Origin: Pseudomonas sp. H1h
Lineage (GTDB): Bacteria; Pseudomonadota; Gammaproteobacteria; Pseudomonadales; Pseudomonadaceae
Assembly (NCBI RefSeq): GCF_000633255.1
Contig: NZ_AYMJ01000021.1
Coordinates: forward strand, 1 to 64,000
DNA: 64,000 nt
Direction of reading: 5' to 3'
The notes beneath the pieces are model-generated. The model was not told the origin of the DNA. It did not search any database and worked only from the letters and a program-made list of their open reading frames with translations. The number at the start of each line of letters is the position of its first letter. The stretch's first letter is position 1. Position numbers and translations under genes: made by a program. Below, in pieces: positions 19,064-30,742 of the stretch.

Positions 19064-19336
19064 TAAGGAAATACCACACTACTGAATCGGAATTTAGAGG
19101 GGGATTTCCCTGTGGGGTTAGGGAAATGCTGTCAGTCCGTATGAGACTGACCCGTTTAGCGCGTTGCATGCCTTGTGGGCGGCAGACGCAAAAATGGCTG
19201 CTAGCCTAACGAATTTGTCTGACAAACGCACTGTTTGAGGGCGAACTATCCGATACGCGACGTGTCTGTGTCGCGTTTTTGCATGTTATTGGGCGAGAGC
19301 CTATAAATCGCTATCGTCAAATAAACATCAGAAACG
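19064..19336. promoter_or_regulatory. brnQ upstream region with three palindromes
   Basis: Gene-free stretch. It holds GTCAGTC-N7-GACTGAC (19131-19151), the near-perfect dyad TTTGTC-T-GACAAA (19214-19226) and a 7-bp stem ACGCGAC/GTCGCGT with an 8-nt loop (19055+200, that is 19255-19276) followed by TTTT on the plus strand. The first two look like operators. The last looks like a plus-strand terminator, although no plus-strand gene precedes it. Lrp is a usual regulator of brnQ, but I cannot match a clear Lrp consensus. Confidence 0.45.
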
Positions 19337-19364
19337 ACAAAGGCCACCCGAAGGTGGCCTTTGT
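19337..19364 (-). terminator. Terminator after sucD
   Basis: Stem ACAAAGGCCACC paired with GGTGGCCTTTGT, loop CGAA, 28 bp after the sucD stop. The tail is T-rich but interrupted. Confidence 0.8.
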
Positions 19365-19392
19365 TTGGTAAAGCGTCAGTTCAGCGCGAGGC

Positions 19393-20274
19393 TTACTTGA
19401 CAGCCCAACCGGTCAGCTCGGCCAGGGCCTTGCCGATGTCTGCCAGCGAACGCACGGTTTTCACGCCTGCGTCTTGCAGAGCAGCGAATTTCTCGTCTGC
19501 AGTGCCTTTGCCGCCAGAGATGATTGCGCCAGCATGGCCCATGCGCTTGCCCGGAGGAGCAGTCACACCAGCGATGTAGGAAACAACCGGCTTGGTCACG
19601 TGTGCCTTGATGTAGGCAGCCGCTTCTTCTTCAGCCGAACCGCCGATCTCGCCGATCATTACGATCGCTTCGGTCTTCGGGTCTTCCTGGAACAGTTTCA
19701 GGATGTCGATGAAGTTCGAACCCGGGATCGGGTCACCACCGATGCCGACGCAGGTCGACTGACCGAAACCGGCGTCAGTGGTCTGCTTCACAGCTTCGTA
19801 GGTCAGGGTGCCGGAACGCGAAACGATACCGACCTTGCCTGGCAAGTGAATGTGACCTGGCATGATGCCGATCTTGCATTCGCCTGGGGTGATCACGCCT
19901 GGGCAGTTAGGGCCGATCAGGACTACGCCCAGCTCGTCGCACTTAACTTTGGCGTCCAGCATGTCCAGGGTAGGAATGCCTTCGGTGATGCAGACGATCA
20001 GCTTGATGCCGCCGAATGCTGCTTCCAGGATCGAGTCCTTGCAGAAAGGAGCCGGAACGTAGATCACGCTGGCGGTAGCGCCGGTGGCAGCTACTGCGTC
20101 TTTGACAGTGTTGAACACTGGCAGACCCAGGTGCTCGGTGCCGCCTTTGCCAGGAGTAACGCCACCAACCATCTTGGTGCCGTATTCGATGGCTTGCTGG
20201 GTGTGGAAACTACCTTGCGAACCGGTAATACCCTGGCAGATAACTTTGGTGTCTTTATTGATCAGGACGCTCAT
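19393..20274 (-). CDS. sucD: Succinyl-CoA synthetase alpha subunit
   Basis: Alpha subunit of the TCA-cycle enzyme that converts succinyl-CoA to succinate with formation of ATP or GTP. It has 293 residues. The CoA-binding Rossmann region starts near residue 8 ([12 protein letters not shown]). The phosphorylated active-site histidine is His247 in [10 protein letters not shown], equivalent to His246 of E. coli. Start and sucC stop share one base, so the subunits are coupled in translation. Confidence 0.97.
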   Translation of the reverse strand: MSVLINKDTKVICQGITGSQGSFHTQQAIEYGTKMVGGVTPGKGGTEHLGLPVFNTVKDAVAATGATASVIYVPAPFCKDSILEAAFGGIKLIVCITEGIPTLDMLDAKVKCDELGVVLIGPNCPGVITPGECKIGIMPGHIHLPGKVGIVSRSGTLTYEAVKQTTDAGFGQSTCVGIGGDPIPGSNFIDILKLFQEDPKTEAIVMIGEIGGSAEEEAAAYIKAHVTKPVVSYIAGVTAPPGKRMGHAGAIISGGKGTADEKFAALQDAGVKTVRSLADIGKALAELTGWAVK

Positions 20275-21440
20275 TATTTGCCCTCCGCAGCTTTGACAAC
20301 TTGTTGAGCAGCGTCGGTCAGGCTGGTAGCAGCGATGATGTTCAAACCGCTTTCTGCCAGTACTTTAGCGCCCAGCTCAGCGTTGTTACCTTCAAGGCGA
20401 ACAACAACCGGGATTTTCACGCCGACTTCTTTCACAGCGCCGATGATGCCTTCGGCAATCATGTCGCAGCGAACGATGCCGCCGAAGATGTTGACCAGTA
20501 CTGCAGCGACGTTGGTGTCGGACAGAATGATCTTGAACGCTTCAGTTACGCGTTCTTTGGTAGCGCCACCACCTACGTCGAGGAAGTTGGCTGGCTTGCC
20601 GCCATGCAGGTTGACGATGTCCATGGTACCCATGGCCAGGCCAGCACCGTTGACCATGCAGCCGATGTTGCCTTCCAGTGCCACGTAGTTCAGTTCGAAC
20701 TTGGCAGCGTGCGCTTCGCGCGGATCGTCTTGCGACGGATCGTGGAAAGTCTTCAGCTTAGGCTGACGGTACATTGCGTTGGCGTCGATGTTGATCTTGG
20801 CGTCCAGGCAATGCAGATCGCCGTCAGCCTTGATCACCAGCGGGTTCACTTCCAGCAGAGCCAGGTCGTGATCCTTGAACAGCTTGGCCAGACCTACGAA
20901 GATCTTGGCGAACTGAGCAACCTGCTTGCCTTCCAGACCCAGCTGGAATGCCAGCTCGCGACCCTGGAATGGCTGAGCGCCAACCAGTGGATCGATAGTG
21001 GCTTTCAGAATTTTTTCTGGAGTGTCGTGAGCGATTTTCTCGATGTCCACGCCACCTTCGGTGGAAGCCATGAACACGATGCGACGGCTCGAACGGTCAA
21101 CGACAGCGCCCAGGTACAGCTCTTTAGCGATATCAGTGCACGATTCAACCAGGATCTTGGTGACTGGCTGGCCATTGGCGTCAGTCTGGTAAGTCACCAG
21201 ACGCTTGCCCAGCCACTGCTGTGCGAAGGCTTTGGCGTCTTCTTTGCTGCGAACCAGCTTGACGCCGCCCGCTTTACCGCGACCACCGGCGTGGACCTGG
21301 GCTTTGACAACCCACTCGCTGCCGCCGATTTTGTCGCAAGCTTCTGCTGCTGCTTCCGGGGTGTCTACTGCGTAACCAGTGGAAACTGGCAGGCCGTATT
21401 CAGCGAACAGCTGCTTACCCTGATACTCGTGAAGATTCAT
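20274..21440 (-). CDS. sucC: Succinyl-CoA synthetase beta subunit
   Basis: Beta subunit, 388 residues, beginning [18 protein letters not shown], which is the ATP-grasp nucleotide-binding part, followed by the CoA-ligase domain ([13 protein letters not shown]). It carries the nucleotide site and partners with SucD. It is preceded by a structured 182-bp leader. Confidence 0.97.
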   Translation of the reverse strand: MNLHEYQGKQLFAEYGLPVSTGYAVDTPEAAAEACDKIGGSEWVVKAQVHAGGRGKAGGVKLVRSKEDAKAFAQQWLGKRLVTYQTDANGQPVTKILVESCTDIAKELYLGAVVDRSSRRIVFMASTEGGVDIEKIAHDTPEKILKATIDPLVGAQPFQGRELAFQLGLEGKQVAQFAKIFVGLAKLFKDHDLALLEVNPLVIKADGDLHCLDAKINIDANAMYRQPKLKTFHDPSQDDPREAHAAKFELNYVALEGNIGCMVNGAGLAMGTMDIVNLHGGKPANFLDVGGGATKERVTEAFKIILSDTNVAAVLVNIFGGIVRCDMIAEGIIGAVKEVGVKIPVVVRLEGNNAELGAKVLAESGLNIIAATSLTDAAQQVVKAAEGK

Positions 21441-21622
21441 GCTTTTTACCGTCTTCGTTAGGTACTGCGCATTCGGCGCTGCGCTCGTTTGAGTGCCGCG
21501 CCACCTGTGACTGCTGCTTGCGTAGCTGAGCTACGCAAGACTGCGTCCAGCGGACATTCCGCGGTGAGACTTGCTCGCAAGGCTCACGACGGGCCGTTAC
21601 CGCCGTGGTTTCTTATTATGTC
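21441..21622 (-). ncRNA. Structured leader of sucC (candidate sucC RNA motif)
   Basis: The lpd-sucC gap contains a strong hairpin (10-bp stem CTTGCGTAGC, 3-nt loop, 21517-21539) without a T run, plus weaker stems near 21545-21580. A conserved RNA called the sucC motif is known from 5' leaders of Pseudomonas sucC genes. The position fits; the match to that family is inferred because no covariance search was possible. Confidence 0.5.
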
Positions 21623-23059
<1,437 letters not shown>

Positions 23060-23081
23060 TCAAAAAATCCTCTTTAGCGAA

Positions 23082-23136
23082 AAGCTTCAAGCCGCGCGCT
23101 CCAAGCCAGGCTGCCCATTCCGGCAGCTTGAAGCTT
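23082..23136. repeat. Nested hairpin between sucB and lpd
   Basis: An outer stem AAGCTTCAAGC (23082-23092) pairs with 23126-23136, and an inner stem GCTGCC/GGCAGC (23110-23127) lies inside, sharing two bases with the outer one. There is no T run, so it is more likely an mRNA processing or stability element between sucB and lpd than a terminator. Confidence 0.6.
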
Positions 23137-23156
23137 GAAGCCCGCGACTGCTTCTA

Positions 23157-24380
23157 TCAGATATCCAGCAACAGACGAGCCGGATCTTCCAGCAGGTTCT
23201 TGATGGTCACCAGGAAGGTCACAGCTTCTTTGCCATCGATCAGGCGGTGATCGTAGGACAGTGCCAGGTACATCATCGGACGGATCACGACCTGGCCGTT
23301 GATGGCCATCGGACGCTGGATGATGTTGTGCATGCCCAGAATCGCTGCCTGCGGCGGGTTGACGATCGGGGTCGACATCATCGAACCGAAGGTACCACCG
23401 TTGGTGATGGTGAAGGTACCACCGGTCATCTCGTCCATCGACAGTTTGCCGTCACGGGCTTTTTTGCCGAATGTTGCGATGCCGCCTTCGATTTCAGCCA
23501 GGCTCATCAGCTCGGCGTTACGCAGGACCGGTACAACCAGGCCACGGTCGCTGGAAACGGCAACGCCGATGTCAGCGTAGCCGTGGTAAACGATGTCGCC
23601 GCCGTCGATCGACGCGTTGACAGCAGGGAAACGCTTCAGCGCTTCGGTAGCTGCTTTCACGAAGAACGACATGAAGCCCAGGCGTACGCCGTTGTGGGAC
23701 TTCTCGAACAGATCCTTGTACTTCGAACGCAGCGCCATGACTTCGGTCATGTCGACTTCGTTGAAAGTGGTCAGCATCGCCATGTTCGACTGAGCTTCAA
23801 CCAGACGCTTGGCCACGGTGGCACGAACGCGGGTCATCGGAACGCGCTTCTCGATGCGGTCGCCAGCGGCGAACACAGGAGCAGCGGCAGCTGGAGCAGC
23901 AGCCTTGGCAGGTGCGGCAGCCGGAGCGGCTTTCTTGGCAGCAACAGCAGCCACGACGTCTTCCTTGGTCACACGACCACCTTTGCCGGTGCCGGCAACG
24001 GAAGCGATGTTGATGCCGTTTTCTTCAGCCAGCTTGCGCGCAGCCGGAGCAGCAACAGGATCGTCTTCGCCTTCGGCAGCAGCCGGTGCAGCGGCAGCAG
24101 CAGCCGGAGCAGCAGCGGCGGCTGGAGCAGCGGCAGCCGCGCCGCCTTCAACGATGGAGCCCAGGACTTCGTCGGACAGGACGGTCTCGCCCTCGCCCTT
24201 GACGATGGCGCCCAGCACGCCGTCGGCGGTAGCCAGAACTTCCAGTACGACTTTGTCAGTTTCGATGTCGACGATCAGTTCGTCGCGCTTGACGGCGTCG
24301 CCCGGTTGTTTGTGCCAGGTGGCAACGGTGCCATCGGCAACCGATTCCGGGAAAGTGGGGGCTTTGATCTCGATAGCCAT
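23157..24380 (-). CDS. sucB: Dihydrolipoamide succinyltransferase (E2 of OGDH)
   Basis: Core of the 2-oxoglutarate dehydrogenase complex. Order of domains in the 407-residue protein: lipoyl domain with the lipoylated Lys43 (ETDKVVLEV), a long Ala/Pro-rich flexible linker (about 78-110), the E1/E3-binding domain (about 113-150), a second Ala-rich linker, and the catalytic domain ending in [11 protein letters not shown] with the catalytic His and Asp. The ATG is preceded by AAGGAA. The Ala-rich linkers are longer than in E. coli. Confidence 0.97.
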   Translation of the reverse strand: MAIEIKAPTFPESVADGTVATWHKQPGDAVKRDELIVDIETDKVVLEVLATADGVLGAIVKGEGETVLSDEVLGSIVEGGAAAAAPAAAAAPAAAAAAPAAAEGEDDPVAAPAARKLAEENGINIASVAGTGKGGRVTKEDVVAAVAAKKAAPAAAPAKAAAPAAAAPVFAAGDRIEKRVPMTRVRATVAKRLVEAQSNMAMLTTFNEVDMTEVMALRSKYKDLFEKSHNGVRLGFMSFFVKAATEALKRFPAVNASIDGGDIVYHGYADIGVAVSSDRGLVVPVLRNAELMSLAEIEGGIATFGKKARDGKLSMDEMTGGTFTITNGGTFGSMMSTPIVNPPQAAILGMHNIIQRPMAINGQVVIRPMMYLALSYDHRLIDGKEAVTFLVTIKNLLEDPARLLLDI

Positions 24381-24422
24381 TATCTGTGGTTCCTTAAATT
24401 CGGTTTCAGGTGCGCGAAGGCG

Positions 24423-27254
24423 TTAAACAGTAAAGGCGTCGTTCAGCAGTTTTTCCTGCTGTTCGGCGTGCATCGATGCGTAACCACATGCAGGTGCAGC
24501 AGAAGCCTCACGGCCCGCGTACTCAAGTACGAGAGACTTGTTGAGGTTGCTGATGCTGCGACGCAAGTGATGCTGGCTGCAGTACCAGGCACCCTGGTTC
24601 ATCGGCTCTTCCTGACACCACACGGCATGCTTGACGTTGGTGTACGGAGCCAGGACTTCTTTCAAGTCGTCCTCAGGGAATGGATACAGCTGCTCGATAC
24701 GCACGATGGCGATATCTTCACGGCCTTCGGCACGGCGTTTTTCCAGCAGGTCGTAGTAGACCTTGCCGCTACACAGAACAACGCGCTCGACCTTTTTCGG
24801 GTCCAGAACATCGATTTCCGGGATCACGGTCTGGAACGAACCTTCGGCCAGATCTTCCAGCGTCGAGATGGCCAGTTTGTGACGCAGCAGCGACTTCGGA
24901 GTCAGAACAACCAGTGGCTTGCGCAGCGGGCGAATCACCTGACGGCGCAGCAAGTGGTAGATCTGGGCCGGCGTGGTCGGCATGCACACCTGAATGTTGT
25001 GCTCGGCGCACAGCTGCAGGTAACGCTCAAGACGTGCCGAGCTGTGCTCAGGGCCCTGACCTTCGTAGCCGTGCGGCAACAGCATGGTCAGACCGCAGAG
25101 ACGGCCCCACTTGTGCTCGCCGCTGGTGATGAACTGGTCGATAACAACCTGTGCACCGTTGGCGAAGTCGCCGAACTGGGCTTCCCAGATCACCAGCGCG
25201 TTTGGCGTGGTGGTCGAGTAACCGTATTCGAATGCCAGTACCGCTTCTTCCGACAGGAACGAGTCGTACAGGTCAAAGCGTGGCTGACCGTCGTACAAGT
25301 GCGCCAGAGGAATGTAGGTGCCCGCGTCTTTCTGGTTGTGCAGCACAGCGTGACGGTGCGAGAACGTACCGCGGCCGATGTCCTGACCAGTCATGCGGAT
25401 CGGGTGACCTTCGAACGCGAGGGTCGCGTACGCCATGGTTTCGGCGTAACCCCAGTTGATCGGCAGGCCGCCGGCTTGCATCTTCTGACGGTCTTCGTAG
25501 ATCTTCGCAACCTGACGCTGAACCACGAAGCCTTCCGGAATTTCCAGCAGCTTGGCAGACAGTTCTTGCAGGGTCTTCAGATCGAAACGCGTGTCGTGAC
25601 GCGCAGTCCAGGCGTGGCCCAGATACGGACGCCAGTCCACGAACAGCTCTTTGTTCGGTTCTTTGACCAGCGATTTCACTACGTGCAGACCGTTGTCCAG
25701 CGCATTGCGGTACTCGTCAACCTTGGCCTGAACACGTTCAGCGTCCAGTACACCGGCCTGAGTCAGACGATCAGCGTACAGCTCACGGGTGGTGCGCTGC
25801 TTGGTGATCTGCTGGTACATCAGAGGCTGGGTGCCGCTTGGTTCGTCGGCCTCGTTGTGGCCGCGACGACGGTAGCAGACCAGGTCGATCACCACGTCAC
25901 GCTTGAACTGCATGCGGTAGTCGATGGCCAACTGGGTCACGAACAGCACGGCTTCCGGATCATCACCATTCACATGGAGGATCGGCGCCTGGATCATCTT
26001 CGCAACGTCGGTGGCGTACTCGGTGGAGCGCGAGTCCAGCGGGTTGCTGATGGTGAAACCAACCTGGTTGTTGATCACGATGTGCACGGTACCGCCGGTC
26101 TTGAAACCGCGGGTCTGCGACATCTGGAAGGTTTCCATTACCACGCCCTGACCTGCGAATGCAGCGTCACCGTGGATGGAGATCGGCAGAACCTTCTCAC
26201 CGGTCGGGTCGTTACGACGATCCTGACGGGCGCGAACCGAACCTTCTACCACCGGGGAAACGATTTCCAGGTGGGACGGGTTGAACGCCATGGCCAGGTG
26301 AACTTCACCGCCTGCGGTCATTACGTTGGACGAGAAGCCCTGGTGGTATTTAACGTCACCGGAACCCAGCTCGACCTTCTTCTTGCCTTCGAACTCGTCG
26401 AACAGCTCGCGCGGGTTCTTGCCGAAGGTGTTGACCAGCACGTTCAGACGGCCACGGTGGGCCATGCCAATGACAACTTCCTTGGTGCCGTAGGAACCGG
26501 AACGCTGGATCAGTTCGTCGAGCATCGGAATCAGGCTTTCGCCGCCTTCCAGACCGAAACGCTTGGTGCCCGGGTATTTGGTGCCCAGGTATTTTTCCAG
26601 GCCTTCACCGGCAGTGACGCGCTCGAGCAGATGGCTCTTGATGTCGGCCGAGTACGTCGGACGACCGCGCACGCTTTCCAGACGCTGCTGGAACCACTGG
26701 CGCTGCTCGGAATCGGTGATGTGCGTAAATTCAGCGCCGATGGTGCGGCAATATGTCTGCTGCAACGCTTCGTGAATTTCGCGTAGGCTCGCTTCCTCTT
26801 TGCCGATGAACAGGTCGCCGGCACGGAAGGTCGTATCAAGATCGGCATTGGTCAAGCCGTAATGATTGATCGACAGGTCTGCAGGTGCAGGACGCTGCCA
26901 CAGCCCCAGCGGGTCAAGCTGGGCTGCCTGGTGGCCACGCATACGGTAGGCCTGGATCAATCGCAGCACTTCAACTTGCTTCTTCTCGTGCTCACTGCTC
27001 ACGCTCCCGGCGGAAACCGGTTGGGCGCGGCGCTGGTTCTTTGCCAGCAGCACGAAATGATCGCGAATTGTGGAGTGCGAAACATCAGTGGCAGAGTTGC
27101 CGTCGGCAGGCAACTTCTGAAAGTAGGTGCGCCACTCTTCTGGCACAGCGTTAGGGTCGTGCAGGTAGAGCTCATAAAGCTCTTCCACATAGGCAGCGTT
27201 TCCACCTGAAAGGTAGGCGCTGTTCCACATGCGCTGCATCACGCTTTCTTGCAT
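24423..27254 (-). CDS. sucA: 2-Oxoglutarate dehydrogenase E1
   Basis: Thiamine diphosphate decarboxylase that starts the OGDH reaction, 943 residues. Seen are the N-terminal recruitment segment (SAYLSGGNAAYVEELYELYL), the HRGRLNVL motif, the HGDAAFAGQG ThDP region with NNQVGFT, and the transketolase-like C-terminal half (HGYEGQGPEHSSAR). It starts after GAGGGTG and is followed 42 bp later by sucB. Confidence 0.98.
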   Translation of the reverse strand: MQESVMQRMWNSAYLSGGNAAYVEELYELYLHDPNAVPEEWRTYFQKLPADGNSATDVSHSTIRDHFVLLAKNQRRAQPVSAGSVSSEHEKKQVEVLRLIQAYRMRGHQAAQLDPLGLWQRPAPADLSINHYGLTNADLDTTFRAGDLFIGKEEASLREIHEALQQTYCRTIGAEFTHITDSEQRQWFQQRLESVRGRPTYSADIKSHLLERVTAGEGLEKYLGTKYPGTKRFGLEGGESLIPMLDELIQRSGSYGTKEVVIGMAHRGRLNVLVNTFGKNPRELFDEFEGKKKVELGSGDVKYHQGFSSNVMTAGGEVHLAMAFNPSHLEIVSPVVEGSVRARQDRRNDPTGEKVLPISIHGDAAFAGQGVVMETFQMSQTRGFKTGGTVHIVINNQVGFTISNPLDSRSTEYATDVAKMIQAPILHVNGDDPEAVLFVTQLAIDYRMQFKRDVVIDLVCYRRRGHNEADEPSGTQPLMYQQITKQRTTRELYADRLTQAGVLDAERVQAKVDEYRNALDNGLHVVKSLVKEPNKELFVDWRPYLGHAWTARHDTRFDLKTLQELSAKLLEIPEGFVVQRQVAKIYEDRQKMQAGGLPINWGYAETMAYATLAFEGHPIRMTGQDIGRGTFSHRHAVLHNQKDAGTYIPLAHLYDGQPRFDLYDSFLSEEAVLAFEYGYSTTTPNALVIWEAQFGDFANGAQVVIDQFITSGEHKWGRLCGLTMLLPHGYEGQGPEHSSARLERYLQLCAEHNIQVCMPTTPAQIYHLLRRQVIRPLRKPLVVLTPKSLLRHKLAISTLEDLAEGSFQTVIPEIDVLDPKKVERVVLCSGKVYYDLLEKRRAEGREDIAIVRIEQLYPFPEDDLKEVLAPYTNVKHAVWCQEEPMNQGAWYCSQHHLRRSISNLNKSLVLEYAGREASAAPACGYASMHAEQQEKLLNDAFTV

Positions 27255-27513
27255 GCTTGGTCACCCTCGGTTAGGGGAACACCATCGGCGCCAATACCGA
27301 GCAAACTTGCAGAAGTCCGAATGCAGCGACCAAAACAAGCCACTTAGGATCACGCTGATAGTCCGGGTACCAGCCCGGATGCCCCTGCTTGTCTCATTTC
27401 TTCAAAATAAGAGCTGCAGCTTGTGGCTACTGCTCTGGTTATAGCCATGACGCGGGTTGAAGCCCGCGCCACAGCCTCTTCGGTACAGCGGTTCTACGGT
27501 TACAGCAGCTGAA
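27255..27513 (-). ncRNA. Structured leader of sucA (candidate sucA-II RNA motif)
   Basis: The sdhB-sucA gap carries perfect short hairpins: TCCGGG-N6-CCCGGA at 27362-27379 and CGCGGG-N6-CCCGCG at 27451-27468, neither followed by a T run. A conserved structure, the sucA-II motif, is described from leaders of Pseudomonas sucA genes. Position and direction fit; membership is inferred. No terminator was seen, so sdh transcription may run into suc. Confidence 0.5.
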
Positions 27514-28218
27514 TCACACGCCGCTCGAAAGCAGCATGTTACGGATGTGACCGATGGCCTTAGTCGGGTTCAGGCCTTTCGGACATACGTTGACGCAGTT
27601 CATGATGCCCCGGCAGCGGAATACGCTGAACGGGTCATCGAGCGAAGCCAGACGCTCGGATGTCTTGGTGTCGCGGCTGTCTGCCAGGAAGCGGTACGCT
27701 TGCAGCAGGGCAGCTGGACCCAGGAACTTGTCCGGGTTCCACCAGAAGGACGGGCACGAGGTCGAGCAGCAGGCGCACAGAATGCACTCGTACAGACCGT
27801 CGAGCTTTTCACGCTCTTCAGGGGACTGCAGACGCTCGATGGCCGGAGCCGGCGTGTCGTTCTGCAGGTATGGCTTAACCTTCTCGTATTGCTTGTAGAA
27901 GATGCTCATATCGACAACCAGGTCACGGATAACCGGCAAACCTGGCAGCGGACGAACGATCAACTTGTTGCCCTTCACTACGGCGGACAGCGGCGTGATG
28001 CACGCCAGACCGTTCTTGCCGTTGATGTTCATGCCGTCGGAGCCGCAGACGCCTTCACGGCAAGAGCGACGATAGGAGAAACCCTCGTCCTGCTCTTTGA
28101 TCAGGGCCAGCACGTCCAGCACCATCAGGTCTTTACCACCGGTATCGACCTGGAATTCCTGCATGAACGGCGCAGCGTCCTGATCAGGGTTGTAGCGATA
28201 AACACTGACTTGCAACAT
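27514..28218 (-). CDS. sdhB: Succinate dehydrogenase iron-sulfur subunit
   Basis: Electron-transfer subunit of complex II, 234 residues from the ATG at 28218 (MLQVSVYRYNPD). The [2Fe-2S] ligands lie in CREGVCGSDG and the following GLAC. The [4Fe-4S] and [3Fe-4S] ligands lie in CILCACCSTSCP and CRGIMNCVNVCPKGLNP. A GTG at 28227 is a poorer start. It lies 11 bp after sdhA. Confidence 0.97.
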   Translation of the reverse strand: MLQVSVYRYNPDQDAAPFMQEFQVDTGGKDLMVLDVLALIKEQDEGFSYRRSCREGVCGSDGMNINGKNGLACITPLSAVVKGNKLIVRPLPGLPVIRDLVVDMSIFYKQYEKVKPYLQNDTPAPAIERLQSPEEREKLDGLYECILCACCSTSCPSFWWNPDKFLGPAALLQAYRFLADSRDTKTSERLASLDDPFSVFRCRGIMNCVNVCPKGLNPTKAIGHIRNMLLSSGV

Positions 28219-28229
28219 GGCGGTCACCC

Positions 28230-30002
28230 TTAATAAGTCCGGACTTTAGGTTCGAAAGTCGGAACAGTCTTCGGCGAGAAGTTCACGGCACGCTTGGTGA
28301 CGCGCTTGTCACCCGGGAAGTACAGGGTGTGGCACAGCCAGTTTTCGTCGTCACGATCTTCGAAGTCTTCACGGGCGTGAGCGCCGCGGGACTCTTTACG
28401 CACTTCGGCAGCGATGGCGGTAGCTTCAGCCACCTCCAGCAGGTTTTGCAGCTCGAGCGCTTCGATACGCGCAGTGTTGAACGCCTGCGACTTATCGTTG
28501 ATCTTCACGTTGGCGATACGCTTGCGCAGATCAGCCAGCTGAGCGATGCCCTTCTGCATGTATTCGCCGGTACGGAACACACCGAAGTAGTTCTGCATGC
28601 AGCTTTGCAGCTCGCGACGCAGGGTAGCCACGTCTTCGCCATCGGTACGGCCGTTCAGCGCGTTCAGACGCGACAGGGCAGCTTCGATGTCGGCTTCGGT
28701 AGCGTCGTCGTATTCGATACCGTCGGTCAGCGCCTTTTCCAGGTGCAGGCCGGCAGCGCGGCCGAACACCACCAGGTCGAGCAGCGAGTTGCCGCCCAGA
28801 CGGTTGGCACCGTGCACCGATACGCAAGCCACTTCGCCTACTGCGAACAGACCAGGAATGATCTGGTCCACGCCTTCGGCGTTCTGGGTGATCGCCTGAC
28901 CATGGATGTTGGTGGCAACGCCGCCCATCATGTAGTGGCAGGTCGGAACAACCGGAACCGGCGCAACAACCGGGTCAACGTGAGCGAAAGTCTTCGACAG
29001 TTCGCAGATACCTGGCAGACGGCTGTGCAGCACTTCCTCGCCCAGATGGTCGAGTTTGAGCATCACGTGGTCGCCATTCGGACCGCAACCGTTGCCGGCG
29101 ATGATTTCTTTAACCATCGAGCGGGCAACCACGTCACGACCAGCAAGGTCTTTCGCGTTCGGAGCATAACGCTCCATGAAACGCTCGCCGTGCTTGTTGA
29201 TCAGGTAACCACCTTCACCACGGCAACCTTCGGTAACCAGTACACCGGCGCCGGCGATGCCGGTCGGGTGGAACTGCCACATTTCGATGTCTTGTACCGG
29301 CACGCCAGCACGCAGGGCCATGCCGACGCCGTCACCGGTGTTGATCAGGGCATTGGTGGTGGATGCGTAGATACGGCCAGCACCGCCGGTGGCCAGTACG
29401 GTGGCCTTGGCGCGGATGTAGGAGGTTTCGCCGGTTTCGATGCAGATCGCGATCACACCGACGAACTCGCCTTCCTGGTTTTTCACCAGGTCGACAGCGT
29501 AGTACTCGTTCAGGAACGTGGTACCGGCTTTCAGGTTGCCCTGATAAAGGGTGTGCAGCAGAGCGTGACCAGTACGGTCGGACGCTGCGCAGGTACGAGC
29601 AGCCTGGCCGCCCTTACCGTAATCCTTGGACTGACCGCCGAACGGACGCTGGTAGATACGGCCTTGCTCGGTACGCGAGAACGGCAGACCCATGTGGTCC
29701 AGCTCGAAAACGGCAGCCGGGCCTTCCTGACACATGTATTCGATCGCGTCCTGGTCACCGATATAGTCGGAGCCCTTGACGGTATCGTACATGTGCCAGC
29801 GCCAGTCATCGTTCGGGTCAGCGGACGCGATCGCGCAGGTGATGCCACCCTGGGCGGATACAGTGTGCGAGCGGGTCGGGAAAACCTTGGTGATCACGGC
29901 AGTCTTGTGACCGCCTTGTGCCAGCTGCAGCGCAGCGCGCATGCCGGCACCGCCACCACCAATAATGATGGCGTCGAAAGAAATCGTTGGAATGTTAGCC
30001 AT
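28230..30002 (-). CDS. sdhA: Succinate dehydrogenase flavoprotein subunit
   Basis: Catalytic subunit of complex II that oxidises succinate to fumarate, 590 residues. The FAD-binding start is [14 protein letters not shown]. The histidine that links FAD covalently lies in [11 protein letters not shown]. The family motif [14 protein letters not shown] and the fumarate-reductase C-terminal domain are present. It lies 3 bp from sdhD. Confidence 0.98.
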   Translation of the reverse strand: MANIPTISFDAIIIGGGGAGMRAALQLAQGGHKTAVITKVFPTRSHTVSAQGGITCAIASADPNDDWRWHMYDTVKGSDYIGDQDAIEYMCQEGPAAVFELDHMGLPFSRTEQGRIYQRPFGGQSKDYGKGGQAARTCAASDRTGHALLHTLYQGNLKAGTTFLNEYYAVDLVKNQEGEFVGVIAICIETGETSYIRAKATVLATGGAGRIYASTTNALINTGDGVGMALRAGVPVQDIEMWQFHPTGIAGAGVLVTEGCRGEGGYLINKHGERFMERYAPNAKDLAGRDVVARSMVKEIIAGNGCGPNGDHVMLKLDHLGEEVLHSRLPGICELSKTFAHVDPVVAPVPVVPTCHYMMGGVATNIHGQAITQNAEGVDQIIPGLFAVGEVACVSVHGANRLGGNSLLDLVVFGRAAGLHLEKALTDGIEYDDATEADIEAALSRLNALNGRTDGEDVATLRRELQSCMQNYFGVFRTGEYMQKGIAQLADLRKRIANVKINDKSQAFNTARIEALELQNLLEVAEATAIAAEVRKESRGAHAREDFEDRDDENWLCHTLYFPGDKRVTKRAVNFSPKTVPTFEPKVRTY

Positions 30003-30005
30003 GAC

Positions 30006-30374
30006 TCAGATACCCCAGAGAATCTGCACACCCCAGACGAAGTAAGCGAACATCGCAACGCCGCATACTGCCTGGAAAAGGAAACGTATAGCCGTCGCGG
30101 ACTTGCCGAACGCCATTGGCGTCAGGTAGTCAGTCGCGATGGTCCACATGCCGACCCAGGCGTGAGCGCCGAGAGCAACAAGGGCCAGGAGGCTGAAAAT
30201 ACGCATCCCGTTGTGGGCGAACAGTTCATGCCACTGGGCGTACTCGAGGCCTGGGTGGGCCACGACGTATCCGATCAGAAAGATGAAGTAAGCCGCGAGA
30301 ACGACCGCCGACACACGCTGCGCCATCCAGTCATAGAGGCCCGAACGCGAGAGGTTCGTGACGTTAGTTACCAT
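30006..30374 (-). CDS. sdhD: Succinate dehydrogenase membrane anchor SdhD
   Basis: Hydrophobic anchor of 122 residues with three membrane helices. From the ATG at 30374 it reads MVTNVTNLSRSGLYDWMAQR, the usual start. The longer frame upstream is the sdhC region read in another frame. A His in the second helix (GAHAWVGMW) is the likely heme b ligand. The start lies inside the end of sdhC (7-base overlap). Confidence 0.94.
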   Translation of the reverse strand: MVTNVTNLSRSGLYDWMAQRVSAVVLAAYFIFLIGYVVAHPGLEYAQWHELFAHNGMRIFSLLALVALGAHAWVGMWTIATDYLTPMAFGKSATAIRFLFQAVCGVAMFAYFVWGVQILWGI

Positions 30375-30742
30375 ATCCAGACTCCTGCCAGAACGATTAC
30401 CACCACGGAAACGGCGATAACGATTTTCGAGCCCAGCTTGCCGCCTTCCAGCGTCTCGCCGATGCCCATGTCCATGATCAAATGGCGTACACCGGCAACC
30501 AAGTGATACAGCAGAGCGGACAGGATGCCCCAAATCACTAGCTTGGCTAGCGGACTGGTCAGACACGCTTTCACCTGACCGAAGCCTTCCTCGGAGCTCA
30601 GCGACTTGTCCAATGCGTAAAGCATGATGGCCAGGCTGACAAAGAGGATGACACCGGAGATACGGTGAAGAATGGACGTGTAAGCAGTGACTGGGAGTTT
30701 GATGGTCCTTAGGTCTAGGTTTACAGGTCGTTGGCTTTTCAC
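30368..30742 (-). CDS. sdhC: Succinate dehydrogenase cytochrome b556 subunit
   Basis: Anchor and heme-binding subunit, 124 residues. The likely start is the GTG at 30742 (VKSQRPVNLDLRTIKLP), which matches the conserved N-terminus; an upstream start at 30775 adds residues with no family resemblance. HRISG marks the quinone-site helix, and YHLVAGVRHL holds the heme ligand region. It is first of the sdhCDAB genes. Confidence 0.94.
   Translation of the reverse strand: MKSQRPVNLDLRTIKLPVTAYTSILHRISGVILFVSLAIMLYALDKSLSSEEGFGQVKACLTSPLAKLVIWGILSALLYHLVAGVRHLIMDMGIGETLEGGKLGSKIVIAVSVVVIVLAGVWIW

Noticed and set aside
17615-19066. 483-codon plus-strand frame opposite brnQ
   Set aside because: Its His/Gln/Asp/Arg-rich translation is what the complement of a membrane-protein gene gives; brnQ itself is certain.
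23247-26786. 1179-codon plus-strand frame opposite sucB and sucA
   Set aside because: Antisense shadow of two certain genes; composition and lack of motifs mark it as an artefact of high third-position GC.
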